64,000 nt of DNA from assembly GCF_000526335.1 (NCBI RefSeq), contig NZ_JAFW01000001.1:1674001-1738000 (forward strand), given 5' to 3'. Source of the stretch: Arthrobacter sp. 31Y. Its GTDB lineage: Bacteria > Actinomycetota > Actinomycetes > Actinomycetales > Micrococcaceae. Each line of letters begins with the position of its first letter. Positions within the stretch are counted from its first letter, which is position 1. A program made the position numbers and the translations under genes. Under the pieces are notes generated by a model that was not told the origin of the DNA, did not search any database, and worked only from the letters and a program-made list of their open reading frames with translations. Shown one piece after another: positions 25,873 to 34,178 of this stretch.

Positions 25873-26469
25873 CTAAGCCTTGGCGGCTTCGACGAAAGCT
25901 CGGATCTTGGCCAGGTCCTTCACCCCGCGGGATTCCTCGACGCCGGAGGATACGTCAACTCCCCAGGCGCCCGCCGCCGTCGCGGCGAAGGCCACGTTGC
26001 CGGATTCGAGCCCTCCCGCAAGGAGCCACTCCCGCCCATCAAGTTCCTTTTCGCGGACGGAGGCGTAGTCCCAGGACTCCCCTGAGCCGGGAACAGCGGC
26101 ATCGATCAAGAACATGTCCTCGCCCAGATCAGCGAACTCATCCTGCGGGGCACCCATGGTGACGGCCCGGATGAGCCGCATCCCGGCGTCGTGCACTGTT
26201 GTGACGTCGTTGGCCGTCCGGTGACCGTGCAGTTGCACCCATTCGAGGCCGGCGGCACGTGCCGTAGCCACCGCATCAGCGGCGTCCTCATGCCGGAAAA
26301 CACCCACAGCATGAACACCGTCCGGCACCAGCGGCAGCAAAATGCGTACCTGATCCGGGCTGACTTCGCGTGGGCTGGCGGTGAGAACAAAGCCAACCGC
26401 GTCCGCACCGGCGTCGACCGCTTCACGCACGGATTCGGGCGTGCTCAAGCCGCACACTTTGACGAACAT
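25873..26469 (-). CDS. trpF: Phosphoribosylanthranilate isomerase
   Basis: A 198-residue TIM-barrel enzyme for the third step of tryptophan synthesis (PRA to CdRP). KVCGLSTPESV at the N-terminus holds the catalytic Cys, and VQLHG, FLIDAAVPGSGESWDY (phosphate-binding and catalytic Asp), LLAGGLESGNV and GVDVSSGVEE follow in order. The start at 26469 is supported by TGGAGG ten bases upstream. It lies away from the other trp genes, as is common in actinobacteria. It is divergent from a HutD/Ves gene. Confidence 0.92.
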   Translation of the reverse strand: MFVKVCGLSTPESVREAVDAGADAVGFVLTASPREVSPDQVRILLPLVPDGVHAVGVFRHEDAADAVATARAAGLEWVQLHGHRTANDVTTVHDAGMRLIRAVTMGAPQDEFADLGEDMFLIDAAVPGSGESWDYASVREKELDGREWLLAGGLESGNVAFAATAAGAWGVDVSSGVEESRGVKDLAKIRAFVEAAKA

Positions 26470-26566
26470 TCCCGTGCCTCCAGCCGTAATCAGAACGTTT
26501 TCCACATATGACGTTAGCAAGCCGCAATGCCAACGCAGAAGCTGCGTCCACCACTAGGCTGGTCGA

Positions 26567-27196
26567 ATGGAGATTATCCGCTTTGCCGACGTCCGTCCCG
26601 AACCGTGGCGCAACGGAGGTGGGGTGACGCGCGAACTCGCCAGCCATCCGAAGGCCGCCTCCGCACAGGACGGCGCCTGGGATTGGCGGGTCAGCATCGC
26701 GGACGTTGCCAAAGCGGGCGAATTCTCCACTTTTCCCGGAATGGAACGGGTCATCACCATCATCGACGGCGAACTGCTGCTCCTCACGGTGGATGGCGCG
26801 GAGCACCCGTTGGAGAAGTACCGTCCGTTCCGGTTCTCGGGCGAGGCTGCGTCCTCGGCCACCCTTCCGACCGGCGACATCCGGGATTTGAACGTCATCG
26901 CACGCGCCGGCGCTTTCAAGGGCTATACCTCCATTGTGGAGATCTCCAAGAAGCGCGCGCACCCGGTCTTCGAGGGCCAGCTGGCCGTTCTGCTGGAAGG
27001 TAAGGCCACGGTCGCGCCCGGAGCTGCTGCTGATGAAGAGTCTGACGCCGACTCCCCGGCTCCCAGCGTCGGCGAACCTGTCGAGTTGTCGCGATACGAC
27101 GCCGTGGTGGGCTCGGATACGCGGAGCCCGGAGATCTCAGGCCGGGGCTTCGTGGCAGTGATCTCGATCGACCATGTAGAGCCGACGCACTCCTGA
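26567..27196 (+). CDS. HutD/Ves-family cupin-like protein
   Basis: A 209-residue protein. The PEPWRNGGGVTRELASHP opening and DWRVSIADVAKAGEFSTFPGMERVITIIDG form the HutD/Ves signature, a bicupin-like fold of uncertain function linked to histidine utilisation in pseudomonads and to cold-induced Ves in E. coli. An Asp/Glu/Pro-rich insertion lies near residues 145-165. No hut genes are in the window. It is followed by 133 bases that contain the guanidine-III riboswitch of the next operon. Confidence 0.88.
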   Translation: MEIIRFADVRPEPWRNGGGVTRELASHPKAASAQDGAWDWRVSIADVAKAGEFSTFPGMERVITIIDGELLLLTVDGAEHPLEKYRPFRFSGEAASSATLPTGDIRDLNVIARAGAFKGYTSIVEISKKRAHPVFEGQLAVLLEGKATVAPGAAADEESDADSPAPSVGEPVELSRYDAVVGSDTRSPEISGRGFVAVISIDHVEPTHS

Positions 27197-27256
27197 GCTG
27201 GTGACTTTAGCCACCAGAGGTGGCCACACCGCAAGGGAGTTGCTAGCCTGAAATGA

Positions 27257-27275
27257 AGGTTCCCCTCTGGAACCT
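27257..27275 (+). other. Short hairpin abutting the riboswitch
   Basis: AGGTTCC (27257-27263) and GGAACCT (27269-27275) form a perfect 7-bp stem with a CCTCT loop, ending exactly where the riboswitch consensus begins. It may insulate the riboswitch or be an outer part of its fold. Confidence 0.6.
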
Positions 27276-27316
27276 CCGGACGACGGTTCAGTACCCGGCA
27301 TGCGACAAGACTGGCC
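27276..27316 (+). promoter_or_regulatory. Guanidine-III (ykkC-III) riboswitch
   Basis: Conserved blocks occur in order with the right spacing: CCGGACGA (27276-27283), GTACCCGG (27291-27298) and GACAAGAC (27304-27311), joined by variable GG-rich and CTGGCC segments that can form the pseudoknot. This matches the published guanidine-III consensus from actinobacteria, as I remember it. It ends directly before the ribosome site AAAGGAAA of a paired SMR transporter, so ligand binding would expose or free the site (translational control). The target genes are the classical guanidine exporters. Confidence 0.85.
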
Positions 27317-27329
27317 AAAGGAAAATGTC

Positions 27330-27644
27330 ATGTCGTGGTTAATTCTCATCCTCTCCGGGGCACTCGAAGCCGTCTGGGCTGCAGCTCTCCATCGCTCCAA
27401 GGGCTTCCGTAAACCCGTCCCCACAGTTGTCTTCCTGGTGTCGGTTGTCGCCAGCATGGCCGGACTCGCCATTGCGATGCAATCCATTCCTACCGGCACG
27501 GCCTACGCAGTGTGGGTTGGCGTCGGCGTGGTACTGACCGCGACGTACGCCATGGTCACCAAAGTTGAACGCGCGACGACGGCCCGGCTGCTTTTGCTTG
27601 CGGGCATCGGCGCATGTGTCATTGGCCTGAAGGTGGTGGCGTAG
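27330..27644 (+). CDS. SMR-family guanidinium exporter subunit 1 (Gdx/YkkC-like)
   Basis: A 104-residue four-helix small multidrug resistance protein. The essential membrane Glu13 lies in the first helix (SGALEAVWAAAL), and IPTGTAYAVWVGVG is the helix-3 motif typical of the Gdx (SugE-like) guanidinium branch rather than EmrE. The start at 27330 follows AAAGGAAA; an upstream GTG/ATG frame would lie inside the riboswitch. It is followed after two bases by a second SMR gene, forming a pair like YkkC-YkkD that probably works as a heterodimer to export guanidinium with protons. Control by the guanidine riboswitch upstream is strongly implied. Confidence 0.93.
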   Translation: MSWLILILSGALEAVWAAALHRSKGFRKPVPTVVFLVSVVASMAGLAIAMQSIPTGTAYAVWVGVGVVLTATYAMVTKVERATTARLLLLAGIGACVIGLKVVA

Positions 27645-27646
27645 CC

Positions 27647-28030
27647 ATGACTGAGAACACTGGAAACATCAAGAACACCGGCAACGGCATCTACTGGATC
27701 ATCCTCTTGGCTTCAGCACTGCTCGAAGCCGTATGGGCCACGGCTCTGGGCTTGTCCAACGGCTTTACGCAACTCACGCCCACAGTGGTTTTCGCCATCA
27801 CCGCCGTGCTGAGCATGCTCGGCCTGGGTATCGCCGTGAAGCGAATCCCCCTCGGCACTGCCTATGCAGTGTGGGTTGGAATCGGAGCTGCGCTGACCGT
27901 CGGTTGGGCCATGCTCACTGGCGTGGAATCCGCGAGTCCGTTGAAGCTGCTGTTCATCGCCGGAATCGTAGGCTGTGCTGCCGGTTTGAAGGTCCTGCCC
28001 GCTGAGAAACCTGTAGCCAAGGCCGAGTAG
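27647..28030 (+). CDS. SMR-family guanidinium exporter subunit 2
   Basis: A 127-residue SMR protein with an extra 13-residue polar N-terminus. The conserved Glu27 is in SALLEAVWATAL and IPLGTAYAVWVGIG matches the first subunit, so these are paralogues. The start at 27647 is two bases after the first subunit's stop. The longer N- and C-termini compared with subunit 1 suggest opposite or dual topology for a heterodimer. Function as guanidinium export follows from the riboswitch and the pair arrangement. Confidence 0.92.
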   Translation: MTENTGNIKNTGNGIYWIILLASALLEAVWATALGLSNGFTQLTPTVVFAITAVLSMLGLGIAVKRIPLGTAYAVWVGIGAALTVGWAMLTGVESASPLKLLFIAGIVGCAAGLKVLPAEKPVAKAE

Positions 28031-28094
28031 CAAGCGCTCCCCTGTCGTTCCCTCCCTTGTTGGCGCGGGCGTTCTGTTGCCCCGCGCTCTCTCC

Positions 28095-28171
28095 GTTACG
28101 ATGGTTCCCTGCTCACCATGCCGCGCGCACGGCATACCTGGCAGGGAACCCCCGAACCGGGCCGGGCATGG
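28095..28171. repeat. Hairpin repeat, copy 1
   Basis: Contains GGTTCCCTG (28103-28111) and CAGGGAACC (28142-28150) as outer stem and ATGCCG/CGGCAT (28118-28123/28130-28135) as inner stem. A second copy, almost identical over 76 bases, begins 177 bases downstream. Confidence 0.85.
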
Positions 28172-28271
28172 AGGGGGCTGGGCACAGACTCGCCAGTCAG
28201 ACACACTCCCAAGCCACGCGGGCTCACTCCACCGCCGCGCGCTCCCTCCGTCGCCGCGGGCGTTGTCCTCC

Positions 28272-28349
28272 GTTTCGATGGTTCCCTGCTCACCATGCCG
28301 CGCGCGCGGCATCCCTGGCAGGGAACCCCCGAACCGGGCCGGGCATCGG
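28272..28349. repeat. Hairpin repeat, copy 2
   Basis: Same arms and loop as copy 1, with only a few substitutions; the flanking GCGGGCGTT and CAGACACAC...GCGGGCT words also recur, so the duplicated unit is probably longer than the hairpin. The stretch 28031-28465 holds no gene and consists largely of these two units. Confidence 0.85.
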
Positions 28350-28465
28350 CCAAGCTGCCCGCCCAACCCAGACACACGCGGGCTACTACAGGAATACCCT
28401 TCGCGTCCGTGGAGTTCACGCCAACAGAGGGCACTCTGGAACACCTACGCGCATTGGAGAAGTTC

Positions 28466-29474
28466 ATGACGGCAGTACACCTCGGCGATGGCCTCACTGT
28501 GAGCCCGCTCGGTTTCGGGCGGAATGGCCTTGACCCCGGTCTATGGCGGAATCGAACCTGAAGAAGGGCTCAAGACGCTGCGGCACGCGGTAGACGTCGG
28601 CATCACGTTCATCGACACCGCAGATGTGTACGGCGCGGGCAGCAACGAGGAACTCGTGGGCAGGCTTTTGAAGGAGCGGCGCGACGAGATCCAAGTAGCA
28701 ACAAAGTTTGGAATTGAGGGCAACCCCGCGGACGGGTACACGGGAGTCCGCGGGGATGCGCCCTACATCAAGCAGGCGGTGGAAGCGAGCCTCCGCCGCC
28801 TGGACACTGATGTGATTGACCTCTACTACATGCACCGCCGTGACCTCCGCGTTCCGATAGTGGAAACCGTGGAGGCCATGGCGGAGCTGGTCCGAGAGGG
28901 CAAGGTCAAGCACCTCGGATTGTCTGAGGTGACAGCCGAGGAGCTCAGGCAGGCCAACGCTGTCCATCCCATTGCCGCTGTCCAGAGTGAATGGTCAATC
29001 TGGAGCAGGGATGTTGAGCTCAACGTCGTTTCTGCAGCCAAGGAACTTGGCGTCGGGTTTGTGCCTTATTCGCCGCTGGGCCGTGGCTTCCTTACGGGAA
29101 CCGTCAGCGCGAGTGATCTCGGGGAGAATGACTTCCGCCATAAGATCCCCCGTTTTGGTGACGAGGCACTTGATGCGAACCAAGCCGTTGTGGCTGCGGT
29201 TCGCGAGGTAGCCAGCGGGCTGGATGCAACTCCGGCCCAGGTAGCCCTGGCTTGGCTGTTCACCCAAGGTCAGCGCCTCGGGATTTCTGTGGTCCCCATC
29301 CCCGGCACGCGCAAAACGCACCGGATCGACGAGAACCTGGGGGCGCTGTCCCTGCAACTGGGGACAGCACAACTTGAGATGCTCGACCAAGCCGCGGCCG
29401 CCGTCGTGGGTTCACGATCCGCCGACCCCAACTGGGTGTCACAGGGCCGCGAAGCCAAGCCGACCACTGCATAG
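28466..29474 (+). pseudogene. Aldo/keto reductase with a one-base frameshift near its start
   Basis: The expected N-terminus, MTAVHLGDGLTVSPLGFG, is encoded from the ATG at 28466 with a good ribosome site (GGAGA). The rest, GGMALTPVYGG onward to the stop at 29474, is in the next frame. Removing one G from the GGG at 28517-28519 would give the family-standard LGFGGMAL junction. The body has the AKR catalytic set: DTADVYG (Asp and Tyr), the Lys in VATKFG and the His in DLYYMHR, plus QSEWSIWSRD. It is either a genuine frameshift, a phase-variable G-run or a sequencing error. Translation from the internal ATG at 28524 would lack the first beta-strand. Confidence 0.75.
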
Positions 29475-29483
29475 ACTGAAGCG

Positions 29484-30134
29484 ATGGATTCGCTTATTCA
29501 CTCATTGCGTGACGTCACTATCCGCAGCATTTCGGTCAGCGAGATGAACAACAACGTGTACCTGTTGACCTCAAAGTCCACAGGTGCGCAGTTGCTGATC
29601 GACGCCGCCGACGACACTCCGGCCATTCAGCAGCTTCTCGAGGACGCGGCCGCCGATTCGCCGGTCGAGACCAAACTGGTCCGGATTGCCACCACCCACC
29701 AGCACTGGGACCACGTCCGGGCGCTGGCGGAACTGGTGGAAGTCACCGGCGCTAGTACGTCAGCGGGAGCGGACGACGCCGATGCGTTGCCGGTTCCGGT
29801 GGATGTTCGGCTTGGTCACGGCGACGTGGAGCGATTCGACGACATCGAAATCACGGCGGTCCACCTGCGCGGACATACTCCGGGTTCGATTGCCTTCGTG
29901 TACCAGGATCCTGACGGGCCGGCCCACATTTTCAGTGGAGACTCGTTGTTTCCGGGAGGCGTCGGCAACACACAGAACGATCCGTCACGTTTCACTTCTC
30001 TGTTGAACGACGTGTCGGAGCGACTGTTCGATGCTTATCCGGACGAAACCCTGGTGCACCCGGGCCACGGACTGCCCACAACCCTGGGCGCCGAGCGGCC
30101 ACACCTAGAGGAGTGGCGCGCCCGAGGCTGGTAG
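29484..30134 (+). CDS. MBL-fold metallo-hydrolase
   Basis: A 216-residue metallo-beta-lactamase-fold hydrolase. THQHWDH supplies most of the first metal site (a variant of HxHxDH), followed by HLRGHTPGS, FSGDSLFPGG and HPGHG, which complete a binuclear Zn/Fe site. The order resembles glyoxalase II and similar thioester hydrolases. Size is at the short end of the family. It starts ten bases after the aldo/keto reductase stop, so cotranscription is likely. The preferred substrate is unknown; a thioester or lactone is typical. Confidence 0.85.
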   Translation: MDSLIHSLRDVTIRSISVSEMNNNVYLLTSKSTGAQLLIDAADDTPAIQQLLEDAAADSPVETKLVRIATTHQHWDHVRALAELVEVTGASTSAGADDADALPVPVDVRLGHGDVERFDDIEITAVHLRGHTPGSIAFVYQDPDGPAHIFSGDSLFPGGVGNTQNDPSRFTSLLNDVSERLFDAYPDETLVHPGHGLPTTLGAERPHLEEWRARGW

Positions 30135-30142
30135 CGCAGGGG

Positions 30143-31903
30143 TTAGCGGCCGCGGCGTTCGTTCGAAGCCGGAGCCGATGCACGACGCGGGCCGCTGCGG
30201 GCCGGACGACCTGCACCGGAACCACCGCGACCGGAGTTGCCGGAGGCACCTGAACCGTAGGATCCGCCGGACGTAGCGCCCGTTGCGGAAGACCATACGG
30301 CCTTGTTTCCACCGGTGCGGGTGCTTGTGGTGGACGCCGTGCGCGGAGCCGACGCTGAGCGCTGGCCGGTAGCCGGACGGCCGCTGCGGCCGTTCTGGCC
30401 CTGCGAACCGGGAACGTCATTGCGGTGAGTAGCGCCAGCCTTGCCGCGACCGCGTGAGCTGCGGGCGACGTCGTCGTTCGCTGCTGCGCGGCGATCTGCA
30501 CGGTTGGTGTCCGTACGAACCGGCTCAGCCGCAACCTTGCCGCGTCCGTTGCGGCCGCCACGGCCACCAGCAGTGGGAGCAGCCTGCGTGGAACGGCGTG
30601 CGCGCTTGCGCTGGGCGTTGGCGCCGGTGGAAGTGCCGCCACCCTGCGGGGCTTTCGCCGCGAGGAGTGCTGCACGGGTGCGGGGATCAACCTTGTCCGC
30701 GATGTCGCCAACCAGGTCAGCAACCAACGGGGAGTTGGCCGTGACGCGCTCGAAGTTGACGTCAACGCCGGCAGCCTTCATGAGCTTCTTGACGTCGCTC
30801 TGCTGCTCAGGGAGCGTCAGGGTGACCACGGTGCCATCGGAACCGGCACGGGCCGTACGGCCTGAGCGGTGCAGGTATGCCTTGTGCTCTGTGGGCGGAT
30901 CCACGTGGATGACGAGTTCGACGTCGTCAACGTGCACGCCGCGGGCTGCGACGTCGGTGGCCACCAGGACGCGGACGTCACCGTTGGAGAACTCGGCAAG
31001 GTTGCGGTCGCGGGCGTTCTGCGACAGGTTGCCGTGGAGGTCGACGGCGGGGATGCCGGCGTCCGTGAGGGTCTTGGCAAGCTTGCGGGCGTGGTGCTTG
31101 GTCCGCATGAAGAGGACGCGGCGGCCGGCGCCGGAAGCCAGTTCAACAATGAGCTGCTTCTTGACGGTCTGGTCGTTGACCACCAGGACGTGGTGTTCCA
31201 TGGTGGTGACAGCGGCCTGGGGATCGTCCACGGAGTGCGTCAGCGGGTTGGACAGGTAACGGTTGACCAGCTTGTCAACACCGTTGTCCAGCGTCGCGGA
31301 GAAGAGCAGGCGCTGACCCTGGGTAGGGGTCATGTCCATGAGTTTCTTGACGACCGGGAGGAAGCCGAGGTCAGCCATGTGGTCTGCCTCGTCCAGCACG
31401 GTGACCTCAACGGCCTCGAGGGTCAGGATGCGCTGGCGGATCAGGTCTTCGAGGCGGCCCGGGCAGGCGATGACGATGTCGACGCCGGCGCGCAGCGCCT
31501 TTTCCTGGCGTGCCTGGGAGATGCCGCCGTAGATGACCGTGGTGTTCAGGCCCATGGCCTTGGCCAGCGGCTCGATGGTGGCGTTGATCTGGGTTGCCAG
31601 TTCGCGGGTTGGCGCAAGGACCAGGCCCATGGGGCGGCCCGGCTTGCGGAAGTGCTTTGCTTCGCGCTCGGCCAAGCGGGCCACGAGCGGGATGGCGAAA
31701 GCAATGGTCTTACCGGAACCGGTGCGGCCACGGCCCAAGACGTCGCGGCCTGCGAGGGTGTCCGGGAGGGTCTTGACCTGGATGGGGAATGCCTCTTCGA
31801 TGCCATCTGCGGCGAGGGATTCAGCAATGGGCTTGGGCGTGCCAAGGGCAGCAAAAGTAGTCATAAACTTCATGTCTTTCGGGCGGTGTCCAAGTGCGGA
31901 CAT
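30143..31903 (-). CDS. DEAD-box RNA helicase with basic low-complexity tail
   Basis: About 586 residues with all helicase motifs: AFPIQVKTLP (Q motif), GRTGSGKT (I), PTRELATQ (Ia), VLDEADHMADLG (II), FSATL (III) and LHRSGRTARAGSDG (VI). After residue 400 comes a Gly/Arg/Ala/Ser-rich tail of about 150 residues with many RGG-like and RR pairs, a nonspecific RNA-binding extension typical of actinobacterial cold-induced helicases. I prefer the ATG at 31903, which has GGGGG just upstream; starts at 31873 and 31864 are also possible. Likely roles are ribosome assembly and RNA unwinding in the cold. Confidence 0.9.
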   Translation of the reverse strand: MSALGHRPKDMKFMTTFAALGTPKPIAESLAADGIEEAFPIQVKTLPDTLAGRDVLGRGRTGSGKTIAFAIPLVARLAEREAKHFRKPGRPMGLVLAPTRELATQINATIEPLAKAMGLNTTVIYGGISQARQEKALRAGVDIVIACPGRLEDLIRQRILTLEAVEVTVLDEADHMADLGFLPVVKKLMDMTPTQGQRLLFSATLDNGVDKLVNRYLSNPLTHSVDDPQAAVTTMEHHVLVVNDQTVKKQLIVELASGAGRRVLFMRTKHHARKLAKTLTDAGIPAVDLHGNLSQNARDRNLAEFSNGDVRVLVATDVAARGVHVDDVELVIHVDPPTEHKAYLHRSGRTARAGSDGTVVTLTLPEQQSDVKKLMKAAGVDVNFERVTANSPLVADLVGDIADKVDPRTRAALLAAKAPQGGGTSTGANAQRKRARRSTQAAPTAGGRGGRNGRGKVAAEPVRTDTNRADRRAAANDDVARSSRGRGKAGATHRNDVPGSQGQNGRSGRPATGQRSASAPRTASTTSTRTGGNKAVWSSATGATSGGSYGSGASGNSGRGGSGAGRPARSGPRRASAPASNERRGR

Positions 31904-32214
31904 CGGCCCCCGACGCCGGTTGGGCCAGGGGTTCGCCGAGGAAAAGTCAGGTGATCTACCGGTTCGCTTCAACAGCGGTGGCCGGGACCAAATAGAACGC
32001 GTTCATCGACGCAGGATGTGCCTCTCACATGAAAAATGCCCCGCCGCGCAGCCTGTCAGGCCACCTGCTTCAGGGCGTCACCGCACATCAAGTGTTCCTA
32101 GCTTAGCAGTGTTTCCTCAGCGGACCCGCATCGGGGCAGCTCAGGGCCTTCTTGCGGGGCCCGCTTTGCGCGACTCAGAGCTCGCGAAGCGAGCAGAGCA
32201 GTCCCCACAACGGG
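31904..32214. other. Long helicase leader region, no gene found
   Basis: About 310 bases separate the helicase from the upstream MFS gene on the same strand. No reading frame looks real. A perfect small hairpin GCTCGC-GAA-GCGAGC (32180-32194) sits 20 bases past the MFS stop and may help end that transcript, though no T-tract follows. Long leaders are common in cold-regulated helicase mRNAs; I see no known riboswitch. Confidence 0.5.
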
Positions 32215-33609
32215 TCAGGAGTGGCGCGTGAGCTCGGGTTCGGCATCCCGGGATTCGGGCGACGCCACGCGGGCGGCGACCCTGGGCGCAATGACAACCC
32301 CGACGACGGCGATGATCGCCGTCAGCGCGAAGACCCCCGCAAACGAGTTCGTCGTCGTAAATGCAGCGAAAACCAGTCCTGTAGCGGCCAGTGACAGTGC
32401 GCCACCGAGGGAGTCGGAGATGGACATGGCCGCGCTGTTGAAACCTTGGTTTTCCTCTGTGGAGAGCGCCAAGGTCATGACCGATAGCCGCGGGTACATG
32501 AGCCCCATGCCGCCACCAGCAAGGATCCAGCCGGCAATGGCCACGGCTGCGGGCAGGGCGAACGCTGCGGTCACCAAAGTGGAGATCACGGCTATCAGCA
32601 CCAGAAGAGCGCCGATCTTCACTGCGAGATCGTCCGCCAGCCGGGCACCGAGCCGCCCTTGAATGGCCGACGCTCCGGCCCACGCCAGCGCGGCACCAGT
32701 CAGCGTCAGCCCGGCGAACGTGGGCGTGAACGCGTACCGCTCAGTCAGCAGGTACGGAAGGTACACCTCGGCCCCGAAGAACGCCGCCGACGCCAGCCCG
32801 CGCACCAGGATCACACTGGGCAGGCCGCGCCGTGCGGTGAGGGTCCCCCGCGGTACCAGCGGGCGGACAGCCACCAACGCAATGACAAGCGCGACGACGG
32901 CAATCGCCCCACCCACGCCCGGAACCTCTGCGGAAAGGTTCAGTCCGAGGACGGCGGCGGCTGCGAGCGCCGCCCACCCCATCCGGCCGAAAGCCCAGGG
33001 AACAGGCTCAGCAGCCGGTTCGGAATTCATCCCCCTCACAGCAGGGACCACCATCAGCAAGGCTGGAACCACCAAGCCCACAACGCCGAGGAACACCCAG
33101 TGCCAACTGCTCAGCTGGGCCACCACGCCCGCGGCGAACGGTCCCACCAAGGACGGAACCACCCAGGACGCGGCGAAGGCGGCAAAGATTTTAGGGTGCA
33201 GTACAGGCGGGTATACGCGGGCAACCAGGACGTACAGGGCCACGGTCATCGCACCGCCACCGAGTCCCTGCACCAGGCGGCCCAGCACCAGCATCTCCAT
33301 GGTTCCGGCCGTCCCCGCGATCAAAAGGCCAACAACGAACAACGCAACCGAGGAGTACAGTGGCGCCGCCGGACCACGACGATCCGACCAGTTACCCGCC
33401 GCCACCATGCCCATCACTCCGGTTGCCAGTGGCCCTGCGAAGGCCAGCGCGTAGAGGCTGGCTCCGTCCAGGTCGCGACTGACCAGCGGCATGATGGTGG
33501 TCACCGCGAGGGACTCGAACGCGCTCAGGAACACGAGTGCGCACGCCCCCACAGTGGCAAGCAGGTATGGACGGCGGAGTATTCCGGCCGTTGAGGTCTC
33601 AGAGGTCAT
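32215..33609 (-). CDS. MFS efflux transporter in the SoxR regulon
   Basis: A 464-residue transporter with roughly 12-14 hydrophobic helices. NWSDRRGPAAPL is the motif-A loop and LGRLVQGLGGGAM resembles the motif around helix 4 of drug/H+ antiporters. It is divergent from a soxR gene with 68 bases between starts, and a perfect SoxR box lies in the gap. In actinobacteria SoxR is activated by redox-active small molecules (phenazines, quinones) and turns on exporters and oxygenases. I infer that this exporter removes such compounds. Substrate not proven. Confidence 0.88.
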   Translation of the reverse strand: MTSETSTAGILRRPYLLATVGACALVFLSAFESLAVTTIMPLVSRDLDGASLYALAFAGPLATGVMGMVAAGNWSDRRGPAAPLYSSVALFVVGLLIAGTAGTMEMLVLGRLVQGLGGGAMTVALYVLVARVYPPVLHPKIFAAFAASWVVPSLVGPFAAGVVAQLSSWHWVFLGVVGLVVPALLMVVPAVRGMNSEPAAEPVPWAFGRMGWAALAAAAVLGLNLSAEVPGVGGAIAVVALVIALVAVRPLVPRGTLTARRGLPSVILVRGLASAAFFGAEVYLPYLLTERYAFTPTFAGLTLTGAALAWAGASAIQGRLGARLADDLAVKIGALLVLIAVISTLVTAAFALPAAVAIAGWILAGGGMGLMYPRLSVMTLALSTEENQGFNSAAMSISDSLGGALSLAATGLVFAAFTTTNSFAGVFALTAIIAVVGVVIAPRVAARVASPESRDAEPELTRHS

Positions 33610-33624
33610 GGACGTCAGCCTAGA

Positions 33625-33644
33625 ACCTCAACTAATGTTGAGGT
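33625..33644. promoter_or_regulatory. SoxR box
   Basis: ACCTCAACTAATGTTGAGGT is a perfect inverted repeat (CCTCAA-N6-TTGAGG) matching the SoxR operator of E. coli in arms and spacing. It lies between soxR and the MFS gene, 16 bases from the MFS start codon. Confidence 0.9.
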
Positions 33645-33677
33645 CAATCCACCACTCGCCCCACCGGAAGTGACGCC

Positions 33678-34133
33678 ATGCCGCCAGTCGAAACGCACCG
33701 GCCACTCACTATCGGTGAGCTGTCCGAGCGGAGTGGAGTGTCGGCGTCGGCCCTTCATTTCTACGAACGCAACGGGCTCATCGAAGCGGAGCGAACGGCC
33801 GGCAACCAGCGTCGATACCGGCGGGATACGCTGCGGCGGGTCGCCTTCATCAAGACATCCCAGCGGGTGGGCTTGCCGCTGAAGGACATCCGCGAGGCGC
33901 TGGACTCATTGCCTGACGGCCGGACCCCCACCAAGCGCGATTGGTCCAGGTTGTCGTTGAGATGGCGCAAGGAACTGGACGAGCGCATCGCTGCGCTCCA
34001 GCACCTCCGCAATGACTTGGATGCGTGCATCGGCTGCGGCTGCTTGAGCCTGAAATCGTGCACGCTGCAGAACCCGTCGGACGAACTCGGGGCCTCCGGC
34101 GCGGGCGCCCAGCGTTGGACTTTGCCGGAATAG
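33678..34133 (+). CDS. soxR: Redox-sensing transcriptional activator SoxR
   Basis: A 151-residue MerR-family regulator. The winged HTH is TIGELSERSGVSASALHFYE, then a dimerisation helix. The iron-sulfur signature C117-x2-C120-x-C122-x5-C128 (CIGCGCLSLKSC) holds the [2Fe-2S] cluster whose oxidation activates transcription. Length and order fit SoxR. It is divergent from an MFS exporter, and the SoxR box lies in the gap, so both activation of the exporter and self-control are likely. Confidence 0.95.
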   Translation: MPPVETHRPLTIGELSERSGVSASALHFYERNGLIEAERTAGNQRRYRRDTLRRVAFIKTSQRVGLPLKDIREALDSLPDGRTPTKRDWSRLSLRWRKELDERIAALQHLRNDLDACIGCGCLSLKSCTLQNPSDELGASGAGAQRWTLPE

Positions 34134-34178
34134 CAACAGGCGTTGCCTTTCACCCACGGCTAACGGCACGCTTGGGTT

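Noticed and set aside
27300..27644. SMR protein starting at 27300
   Set aside because: This start lies inside the riboswitch and adds ten residues not found in SMR proteins; 27330 has a ribosome site.
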